Shown: in pieces, positions 45,699 to 57,700 of the stretch
Layout: each line of letters begins with the position of its first letter
Numbering within the stretch: the stretch's first letter is position 1
From: Molossus alvarezi
Taxonomy: Eukaryota > Chordata > Mammalia > Chiroptera > Molossidae
Assembly: GCA_037176705.1 (NCBI GenBank)
Contig: CM073898.1
Coordinates: 38,939,488 to 39,003,487 of the forward strand
DNA length: 64,000 bases
Direction of reading: 5' to 3'
Notes under the pieces: model-generated
The model's database searches: none
The model's input: the letters and a program-made list of their open reading frames with translations, nothing else
Told to the model about the DNA's origin: nothing
Program-made: the position numbers and the translations under genes

Positions 45699-45763
45699 TT
45701 AGGAGCTTTGTTGCTCCCTAGACCTGCTTTTTGAATTTCTGCTTTCTTGTACTTTGTCCACAT
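45699..45763 (-). CDS. CCDC88A: CCDC88A last exon, canonical C-terminus
   Basis: Acceptor TTTTCCTACAG|ATGTGG. It encodes [20 protein letters not shown] and stop TAA at 45701-45699, the same end as the canonical human protein. Confidence 0.95.
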
Positions 45764-48700
45764 CTGTAGGAAAAAAGCATTTCATGTTATTTAATCAAAG
45801 TTAAACATAATACAATTCATGAAGATAAGAAACTAAAGCGCTCTCATTGAGTAGGGCAAGGAAAAGGAATCTAGGAAATTCATTAATCAGACATTACTTC
45901 AGAACTGATTTTTTATAATTCAAAAGCTATAAATAATATGCCTTAAAGTGTCAGAAAGGTTTACTTATTATGCTTATTTACTAAGTAGTTACATATAGTT
46001 GTAAATTAAAAAAGTAGTCTTGCATGCAGTGGCAGAAACATCCACAATGAAATATTTGTATTATTTACTAAGAAAACCTGGGCTTGAGGCATATTTTGTA
46101 GGCAAATAATATACTTTACACTGTAATAGCTATAATTATTTTGTCAAAGGACCCAATGCTTAAAAGTGTAAGTTTACAATGTCACACAAATAATATGGGT
46201 TTAAGTTCTAGAAACCTAGGCCAGGAATAGAAACTTTGCAGTTTCATCTAAAAGTAGGATATTGAATCTCATTTAGTTTTTCAAATAATCCTTTGTGAAG
46301 CCATAGGATTTTTATGGAGATGTCTTAGAAGAAAAACATGTAGCTGCTCAATTGAGTCAGAGTTGCTTTACTTTTATCTTTAAAAATTTTTTTTAGCATG
46401 GCTGGTGTGGCTCAGTGGAATGAATGTCATCCCATGGAATGAGAGGTCCTGGGTCAATTCTGGATCAGGGCAGAAGCCCCGGTTGCAGGCTCAATCCCCA
46501 GTAGGGGGCATGCAGGAGGCAGCCAATGGATGTTTCTCCCTCACATTGATACATCGATGTTTCCATCTCTCTCTCCCTAAAAAAATAAATAAATAAATAA
46601 ACAAAAATGTATTTAAAAATAATTTTTTTTAAATCCTCACCTGAGGACATTTTTGCATTTATCGTCAGATACAGCAGGAGGGAAAGAGGAAGAAAGAGAG
46701 AGAGAGAAACATCGACATGAGAGACACACATCGAGTGGTTGCCACCCATATGACCCCAACGGGGGGGGGGGGGAGGCACAAACTACAATCGAGGTACGTG
46801 CCCTAAGCGGGAACCAAACCCAGGACTCTCCAGTCCACGGGCTGATGCTCTAACCACTGAGCAAACTGGCGAGGGCTAAAAATAATTTTTTATTTTTTTA
46901 TTATCCTTACCTGAGAACATTTTTCCATTTTTGTTCAGATAGAGTGGGAGGGAGAGAGAAGAAGAGAGAGAAACATCAACGTGGAAGGTACACATCGAGT
47001 GGCTGCCACCCGCACAACCCAACCAGGGCCGGGGACAAACTGCAACCGAGGTACATGCCTTTAGCGGGAACTGAACCCAGGTCTCTCTGGACCGCTCTAA
47101 CCACTGACCCAAACCAGCCAGGGCTAAAAATAATTTTTTAAAATTGGGGGCATCTTTGCAAGATTTCATTTATAGTAAGTATTATGTTAATACAGTGTTC
47201 TGAGAGACTTTTATGACTCCACAGCTTGTGATAGTTTCTGGTGGAAATCTAGTCTGTATTTGTAGACAGTCATCAAGAAACATGAACATGGTATGAATCT
47301 GTCTTACATGCACAGTGTGTATCTTTTTGAAAATGTGCTGTCGCCCTGGCCGGTATGGCTCAGCGGTTGGAGCGTCGGCCTGCAGTCCTGAGAGACCCGG
47401 GTTCGGTTCCCGCTAAGGGCATGTACCTCGGTTGCAGTTTGTCCCCGGCCCTGGTCGGTCGTGCGGGTGGCAGCCACTCGATGTGTTCCTTTCACATCGA
47501 TGTTTCTCTCTCTCTCTCTGTTCCTCTCTCTCCCTCCCACTCTACCTGAACAAAAAATGGAAAAATGTCCTCGGGTGAGGATAAAAAAAAAGAAAAAAGA
47601 AAAAAAGAAAATGTGCTGTATATGTGACTATAACCATTTCAGTTGGAAATACTTCTTTACTGTTAATGTGATTTTGTAAAACAATCAGTTTTTAATATAA
47701 TAGCACATGATTTCTCAATGTAGTAAATTTAAAATATAATATTATAAATTTAAAATATAAGGCCAGATTTATAATATTTAAAAAGTTGAAATAGTTGAGA
47801 AATGAAACGTGTTGTGGAAAAGAAAATATAATTATTACATTTGCATCATATATGGCCTCCATCTAATCTCACCTATATTTACCATTAAGTTTTATTACTA
47901 GGTTATGAAAAAAAAAAAAAGAACACCAAAAACATATGAAATGTTAGGGCTGAGTATGAAACAAATGATGATAAAATAGATTAATGTATTCACGCAGAAA
48001 ATATATTAGGTGGTACTAAAAAATATGAAAATTTTCTGATTGATTACTTGCTCTAGCACTACTTTTAGTAATAGCTGGCTATAAGAAAAGAAATATGGTT
48101 AAAAATATAAACAGAAGGGGCCTAGTTCCTGAAATGATCTTATGTAAGTACAAGAGGATGGCATGGCTTAAATTACAAAGGATATAAATTTCATTAAGCA
48201 AAGATTCTCTACAGATTTCTTTGGTCCAATTAATAACAATAATTAATATAACAACATGTAGTAAATAATTTCTTTCCTCTTTAGAAAGTTACATTTCAAA
48301 GCATTCCTTTCAGATGCCAGGCTGTTATTATCAGAAATATTTAGGCTGAAATCAAAATGGCAAAAACATTCCAGAGACAAAGTGAAGATATACTCCTCCA
48401 GAGATAAGTGAGAGTTACGAGTTTTTATTTTTTATTTTTGTTTTCTCCTAGGAGATTCAAATTTAGCTGATTCTGCTTTAATAATGCTATGATCACGCAA
48501 GATAATTTTAAAGTTTATGACACCAGAATCAAAGTTAGCAAATATTTTCTCTATCTTATAGAATTATTTTTTAACTATGAGTTGTATTTACTCTTAGTTC
48601 TAAAACTTGTTCTACTAAAAACACCTATTGGTTTTAATAGTTACAAAAACCTAGTATTTTATTTTAGCACAATGTACTCATTTTAGAAAATTATTTTAAG

Positions 48701-51700
48701 GACAGACATATAATTTAATAATGAATTATAGAAGTAGCAATCTTCACCAGTAAAAATGCAAATTTCCAACACATTGAATATGATTGGTTTATTTCTCTTT
48801 GACTCTATATATAAAAAAAGAACTAGAAAAACTGTTAACTGATTCCAAGTAAAAAAAAGTAATTTTGAAAGAAGATGAGGTGCAGAAAAGAAATAGAATA
48901 CATACAAATGCTCCTAGTCACTATATAAGCCACATTTAAACTTGATGGTTTTTTTAAAGAATTACACTAACTTTATTAGTACTAACAATGTTTTAATGCT
49001 GAACAATTTTATAAATATGGGCAGTAGTTAATAAATGCTACATAAAGTATTGAGCTATTAACTATTTCTTTGAAAATAAAACAGGACAGAAGGCATAATT
49101 AAATGGCAAAAAAATGACTTTTTGAAAAACATTTTTCTATACACATGCAATATGTAGTGCACATTCTGGAAATAAAAGAATGAGAAGGAGGGAGAAAATG
49201 AGCATTCTTTTTTGGAAGCAACAGAGTATGACTTGGAAATGTTTTCTTGGTAATTATACATGCAACTATCTTAACATGCTTCTAAAAGTAATCTCTTCTC
49301 AGGCGACGAGAAATGTGAAAGAGGAGCATGTATTGTTAAGGTTTTTAAAGTCATGCAGAAAATGTACAATGCAATTAATATTTCATGCAGGCTTTGGTTT
49401 GGTTACACATTTACATTTATATACAAGCCATCATGTACAGCCAAACACTGTGCCACAATCTGAAAATAAAAATATGAACCTTGCCAAATACTTTTCAACA
49501 GCAGCTCTTCAAGTCAGATTAGAGAAGCATAGTGCATATCAAATAACATCAGTTATACTATGCAGTTTTGATCATACACAACCATATTCATACCAAACGG
49601 TTTGATTATCCTCAGAAACCAACAATGCAGCTTCTGTGTCATCAGGATAGAGGCATGCAGGAGTGATAAGATTATTGCTATCTACAGAAGACTGTGGGTT
49701 ACTGTTACCAGGGTTCTGATTATTGGAAAACTGTTCATTATCTTTCTGTGCACCTTTATCCAAAGAGGCAGAAGCCTGATCAGTTACTCTGGTGACTGGC
49801 CTAGGAGGTAATCCACTTATGTTACTAACTAACTCTGTATTCAGGGATAAAAATGGTTGAGATGGATGAGTAAATGACTCTTTGCTATCTTTAGCTGATA
49901 TTACAAATCTATCATTAGACATATTAATAGTGGCAAAAGTTTGGTTTAGAAAATGTGACCTTTCTTTTGTTGAAGTTCTAGCCTGGGCATATATAGACTC
50001 AGGCACATTTGTAACTAAGTCAATTTGTGCATGAGAACCTACAGAATGTGTTGGGCTGTGAAGTGTATGGGAGGACCACTGGTGTAAACGGTACTCACTA
50101 GATGCTGCACGGATGTTGCTATCAGCAGTAGCTGGTGATGAATCGATTGACATAGGTAGTCTACTGTCCTTGGTCAAAAAATCATGGATGCTTGTCCTTC
50201 GAGTAGTTCCTTCAGCAGTAGAGATCACACTGCTTGCACGAGGTAAAGTGGCATAAGGATTACTATCTTTTGATTGTCGTGACAAAGAAGATTCTTTTAC
50301 TAATTTTATCTTTCCTTGAGTGTCTGATGTAGGTTTTCCTGGAGAACTAATAAAGTAGGTATCTTCTGTCTTTCGAGGACCAGGTCTCAGAAATTGTTCA
50401 GGCTTAGTTGTCCGTCTATCACAAAAGTCTCCTGGGGTTTTTCCACTTACTGACCTGGCCAGACCACAGCTAATTGGTTTGCTTCTTCCCAAAAAGTCAG
50501 AAGAGACAGACAAACTTTTCATTACTTCATCTAAAAGATTCTCTTGACTTGAGGACTTTATCTGTTAAAAAACAATGCAGATTAATGAATAACAGCCATG
50601 CTTTTACTTTCTTGATATATTAGGCTGTATAATATAAAATTGCTAGTATTTCTAAACACTCCTTTACTTAAAATAAGCTGTGAAGTTCAATCACAGATAT
50701 TTAACTTGTAATGCCCATCTAAATGAAGGTCACCTGTAATACTAACCTGTATTGAGGTAAGCTTGTTGCTTTCTTCCAAAAACTGTTGTAGAGTAACAAC
50801 TTCACTTCCAGGGGAACCAGTTTTGATCTTGTGATGTGCTCGACTCTCTAATGTTTCAGGAATTTTGTGCTGGAGTACTGGACTTGATCTGGTCTGTCTT
50901 TTCAAGTACTGGATTGGACTGCTACCACTGCTGGACCAAGCCTCATGATCATGAAACAGGCTAAATTCTCCACTGCTATGGCTTTGTGGCCTGCTCTGAA
51001 TATTAATTGCACCTGCTTTTGGAGTAAATGGTGTGTTAAGAGTTCAATAATAGAAATAAAATTAAAACTATATAAGTAGTAAGATTTGTTGACTAGATTC
51101 TTATGAAGAGCCAAAATGACTTTCAAGTTTTAAGAAATGCTTAGTAAACTAGGTCTAATCATCAGTCTAACAAATGCCTGATTATTTTGTCTACCATAGA
51201 CTTCCTTATCAGTCTATCATAGCCTACACTTCCTTATTTTGTCAATTTGACAAAAATAAGCACCACAAGGGCAAAGATTTGCTTTCACCACCATACCCAG
51301 AGCATAAACATATAAAGCAAGCACTTAGTGCATTTGATGAGTAAATAAATGAATAAATAAATGGAAAATCCTTTAAAATTCAGGTTCAAATACAAGTTGA
51401 CCTTTGAATAGCATGGGATCAGGGGTGCTAACCCCCTCTCCCTCTGCATATGTTCAAGGGTCAACTGTAACTGTAAAACATCTTACAACTTTATGAATTT
51501 TAAATTATTTCAGAATGTTAAAACCAAAAACTATTCTTAATGCTAAAAATTTTAATGCTTTGCTTTTCTGTGAAGTGTTTACTCCTTAAAGGTTTCTCTG
51601 TTCATCCTTAATAAATAACCTTAAAGAAAAATGTTTTGAATTTAAATAGGCATATAAGGAGAGTCAAATAGACACATGTTGTACTTAGAAAAATCCAGTG

Positions 51701-54700
51701 AAATGTAAAATCAAATATGTAGTATTTTATTCTTTATTTAATGTCTGAATCATTTGATTGTTCCTAATTTCCACTGTAGATATGGTGGCTACTCAGTTGA
51801 GGTTGTGCAACTGTCCAGAATGCAAATTACTAGTTCTGGAAAAAAAGCTACCTAAAGTTTATGCTGTTCCTTAAGAGTGCTAATTCATTTTGATCAAAAG
51901 CAAACTGTATAGATAGTGTTCAGATAGAAAATGCAACTTTCCATGGTTTCCTAATCACAAGAGAGTAAAGTAGGTCATGAAAAAATTTGGCTCAAGTTAT
52001 GTAACAATTTCATAGAAATAAAATTTTCTTAAATTTTCAAGTACTACTTCATATTTTCAGACTACATTTTTCTACTGGATACACAAACATGATTATAAAA
52101 ATAAAAAAGAATCCCTCCTTTAAATCATATTTTCCAAATCATAGCAACAAAGTCAAAGCATTAATAATAAAAATAAAAATAAAATGGGGACAAAAGGATT
52201 TTATAATACAAAAAGAAATAGAACAAATGCATTGACTATAATTTGACAATTCTGGACTGTAGAGAATAGCATTTTAACAAACTTTTATAATCTATTAAAC
52301 AATTTCAGAATCTGAGTAGGCAGTTTACCCCTAAAGAAAAAGGTATTAAGTCAAGACTTTCAGACATTACATAAAAACCTTACCTTGGAATGCATATTTA
52401 AAAATTAAGGAAAAAATATCTTGAAGTAATTCTTAGAAGAGCTATATGCATCTACTTGCCTCTTATTACACACACATATATATACACACACACAACTGCC
52501 TTATCAAATTTTAAAAATATTTCCCCTTATTTCATGGATAAATTATGTATATATGTAAAACACTTTCTGTAATGTGAGTGCAATGTACATGCATCATGAA
52601 AACATTAAGGACAACCATTTTAATGACAAGGACAAAATGTAAGTAAAACAAGACCTATAGATATTTTTGAAATAAGATTATAATAATAATATTTCATCTG
52701 TGAAACATAAAAAATAGAAACCAAAATAACTGCTCCTGTTTTTTACATTTATATACATTAAAATAAATTTGTATAGCAATGTTAAAAGTATAAAATATTC
52801 CAAGAACTATGTTCTAAACATAGACAATTTAGATTTTACACTTTACCCCAGAAACTTCATCAACCTCCCTTTTAAATCTGGAAATGAATGGAACATATTA
52901 ATAAATTTACCTACAGCATACCTTTGACTTCATGGAGTGAAGCATTATTATTGCTGTTGCTAGTGGATGTCCTGCCACTATCAAGGCTGGCTGGTCTCGA
53001 AGCTAAATGAAAAAATTCAGGAGACCGTGTGATAAACTTTCTAGTTGATGACACTGAACTTTACATTCCAATTACAGAATGTTCTGAGGAAGTAATCGTT
53101 CATACTTTCACACATTGAGCATGCCCACTGACAGCTGAATAGTATAGATTAGAGAGCAAAGACATTTCCACATAGTTCAGTAAGACACTTTAGAACACAA
53201 CACCCCTGAAACAATAGTTGAAATTCAAAGAAAAAAGATGTTGCAATTTTTAGATTTGAATATGATTTCTAGAAAGATACTAGGACTGTTTTAGAGGAAA
53301 AGAGTGAGTGACATGCCAAATAAAAGTGCTAATAATTAGGTCACTTACAACAGATCAGACAAGGAACCCTGCACATTGCAGAGGTGCCACAAACAGGAGG
53401 AATATGAGCATCTGCGGTTAATGTCTTGTTTCCTATCCGTGCAAGGGAAACAACTGCACAGTTAACACGGCCTTATCCTGTTTCTTAAAATCCTGCTTAT
53501 ATATAAAATTCCTTTAACATGTTAATAGCTTAGTTCGGTAAGATATGTTTTTCCGGCTAGAAATTAAAAAACTTGAAATGCTTAACATTGCAGAAAATGT
53601 GGTTTCCTCAGAGTTCACATTTTCTTAGAGTAAATATTTTTTTAAACCAATAGTAAAAAGTAACTCATAACTTTAAACTTATACCAAAACGGCAACAAAA
53701 TTACCTTTAATCATTGTGCAGGCATACTTTATAAAGGACCTTGACTAAAACAGAGACTATTTAGATGAAGCAGTAACCTTAAATGGGACAAAAGGGAGTA
53801 TTAGGTTTGAAGAAATGGCAGAGGTATGAGATGCAGGTTAGCTAAAACATGCTTGCTGGCAATGCACATTCACAGATTCAATGCAACATTCTATAGTAAT
53901 ATGTACTCTCTAAATAAAGTTCACATCTTACCATGAACTCTTGATCCCGTACTAGAATCATCACTAATACCTTGTGGACTTATATCTTCAAAGGATGTAG
54001 TATCTACATAAAATAGCAAAATGGATATAAAAGTATTTCTTAACAAAAAAAAAAACATTATAAATTTTTATTTCCTCAGAATATGGACATTCTTTTTCCA
54101 TCACATATAATACATTGATTTAACACATTTCATAGATTAAATAAAAAACTGGAACCGGGAGTAAGAAACAGAATAGCTCTGATTAGAGTTTACTCGCCAA
54201 TGAAACAGTCTCCGTGACCCTGCAAAGCAAAGCATGAGCCTCGGTTGTTCTACATGATTTTCTCTGTTTGAAGTTGTATTTTCAGGTTTTTGTTTTTAAA
54301 GCTTCTATCATTCTCTCCTTTTCTCACACTTTACTTTTCCTGTTCTTACTAGTTCATTAGCTGTTTATCAAAGGCCTAGAAAAAATTTTAGTATTTGTAT
54401 GTCTTAAATTTTTTTAAATAATTTGAAAGTTCCCTCAAATCAAAGCCAGATTGTTTTGATAATTATTTTAGGTTGTTGCTGTCAAAAAAGTACACATGGG
54501 AAAGTCAAATTAAAATTTCTGTTGCCAACAGTTCCACAACAGTGCAAATAGCAGACGGCCTATACCTTTATTATTAACCAACTGCTTGGATCTGAAGCCT
54601 GTAGAAGAGTTGACAGTTGAAAAGTTGATAGCTGTAGTAGAGAAGGCCATAGCTCCCAATTCTTTTCTCCTTTTACCCGTTGAAATATCATCAGGAACCT

Positions 54701-57700
54701 CCAAATTCTCAGTACTACCTGTCCACTGTCCTCCTGCTAGGACCATGGACTGCACCAGGTCATTCATGGCTGGGATGCAAATGAAAGCAAATGAATCAGC
54801 ATGGTTAATGTTTTTGCTCTTATTTCTCTTTTGTATTATAAATGTTTTATTTCCCTATGGATTAATGCAAGTGGAAATAAAAAACTATAACCACAAGGTC
54901 ATTCCAATTATGACATGCATTCAGCTGAATGAAATGAATAGGCCAAAGGCTGATAAATTTCAGTGAATATTTTTATCCCATCTCCACCCTCTTTAAAGAC
55001 AGGAAAGAGAATTTTACTCTGTACAACTGCCATGCTTTTGTGCAGTGATGTGCAATATAATTAGAAGCCTTCATAATGTGGTTTTGTGGTGACAAAAATG
55101 GAATGAATAAAGGTAAGATGGAGAGCAGTTCTTATACAGCATCATTATTTAAAATGATAAAGAGTCCTTGGTCAGAGCAGGCTACTGAAGAAATTATTCA
55201 TTTTATCAATCAAATAAGGATACCATTCAATAAAAACCTGAAAGAGACAAGAGTCAAGGTGACAGACATTTAATGTGATTATGTAATTACCCATTCCACT
55301 TTAAAAAAAGAAAAAAAAGGGAAAACCAGAGTATTATATAAAGAATGACAAACATTTTTAAGAGTTACAGGCCATTTTATTTTTTTATTTATTTAATCTA
55401 GATCATTAAGGAAATAAATTCCTAATGCTAAACATTTTGTTTACTTTTAAGTAAATTTCTTTGGGGAAAAAAATCTCTAATGGCATAAAAAAAATTTTTT
55501 TCTGCCAACTTTTGGAAAGCACCAGAAATTTACAAGTGTATTATAAGTATGACTAAACATATGCATGTTTATGTATGTATCAGTGAACATACATATAATG
55601 CGAATTCAGTGCCAGTTTTGAAAAAAAAAAATTCTTCCAGCTCCTTGTATTAGAGGAAGACTGCACTTTGTAAAATAAGAAAATTGACACAGTCCAGAGC
55701 AAGGTTAGTGAAAATTAGTAATGGAAGCCAATGTAGTCAACTGAAAGAAGCTGAACTGTCATAAAGTCTTACACATGGAACGACGGTAGCAGGCCTTCAT
55801 TTTGTCTTTATCCTTCGGTCTGTTCCTCAAAAAGGGCAGTCTTTTCAGTGCAACCACTTTAATGTCAGAGCATGAGGAAAAACAGAAACAGAAAAATGAA
55901 ACAGAAAAAAGGGAGAAGAACAGATGGGAGTTAAATGTTGAAATTAAGGACAGAAATGAATGTCTGAGTTTCAGCTTATGTATACTATACTAAAGCTATT
56001 ATTCTTGTGTTGCTGAGTGATAATGAAATATGAAATAAGCACTTTGATACTTTAACATACTTGGAAAAGCACTGAAGACAATGATGAGGAATGTATATTG
56101 AAAGCTTGAATTAGCTCAAGTTCTATAAGTACAGAAACTGGTTAGAATTACTTATGAAATAATTTTCCTAGTTAAGTTGTAAATGTATACCTTTAAAATT
56201 AGGGCTATTGGTGGGTCACGGAGTATATGTGATAAAAATGTACAAGGCTTGCCCTGGCCAATTTTGCTCAGCGGTTAGAGCATCAGCCCGCGGACCAAAG
56301 AGTTGTGGGTTTGATTCTGGTCAAGGGCATGTACCTCGGTTGCAGTTCATCCCTGGCCCTGGTCAGGGTTGTGAGGGGGGCAACCAGTTGGTGTGTCCCT
56401 CTCATGTTGATGTTTGTCTCTCTTTTGCTCTAAAGATAAAATGGAAAAAGATCCTCGGGTGAGGATTAAAAACATATATATATATACACAAGGCTTTTCA
56501 ATCCTCTATTTTCTTTAATTTTTAAAATTATAAGGATTTATGGAAAAAATAATTTAGGCAAATGCACATCCGGTAAGAGTATTTTAGTATATAATATACA
56601 TCACCAAAAACTAGAGTGTCTGTCCAGGGGAAGTTTAAAACAATCTAAAGAAGTGTTTAAAACTTTTACTAAAATTTTTCATTACTTTCTTAAATTTTAA
56701 TAAAGAAATAGGGAATTACTTCTTGGTATAAACTGAATTCCAGTGTATTATTTAGTAGCACCATGGAAATATATATTCTTTTGAACAGTCTTTCAAAAGG
56801 TGAGATTAGCAATTACATTAAATTTCATTTTACAAAAGGCTGTCTGGGGAAAGAGAAAAAAAAGTATTTTGCTAGCACCAGGTTCTGGTAAGGCTAAAAG
56901 ATATGAAGGCTTCCTAAAGCAAGCAAAAATAACCCCCAAAGAGTATATATCACATTTCTAGATATTTTGAAGGGCTTTTTTGGTGAGGTTATTAAAAATA
57001 TCAAAGAGAACACTGTGCGAAAAAATTCTGTGAATCAAATGAGGATTGTAACTACAGTAGGAGTCATTAGCACAAAAATAAAAATGTTCACTATAGTCAC
57101 TAATTTTCTTAAACTATATTTTGGTAAGATTTAAATTTTTAAAAAAGCCTTGGCTGGGTGGTTCAGTTGGTTGGAGTGTCAGTCCAACACCAAAAGGCTG
57201 CGGGTTAGATCCTCAGTCGGGGTGCATACGGGAGGGCAATCAATTGATGTTTCTCTCTCACATCGATGTTTCTCTCTCTCTAAAAATCAATTAAAACAAA
57301 ACATATCCTCAGGTGAGGATTAGAACAATTTTTAAAAAAATAAATAGATACAAAAAATGTCACACTTTTTTTTTTTTTTTTTTTTGGTACATGCCCCTAG
57401 CGGGAACCAAACCTGGGACTCTCTGGTCTGCAGGCCGACGCTCCAACCGCTGAGCCAAACTGGCCAGGGCTGTCACACCTTTTTGGAACAACAATTCAGG
57501 CACTAGGAAAACAACTTGCATAAGGACTTACAAACATATTGTACACACACAGCCTTAATAACTATGCTCTTTCTCAGGGTTTGCCATTATCTTGTAAATA
57601 ATCAAAGCTCTTCTGATAAATTGACAAGAATCATTCATTAAGGAGAATGGAATGTACACACAGCTTTTTAACACTTATCTCATTGCTATTAGGAATAGTC

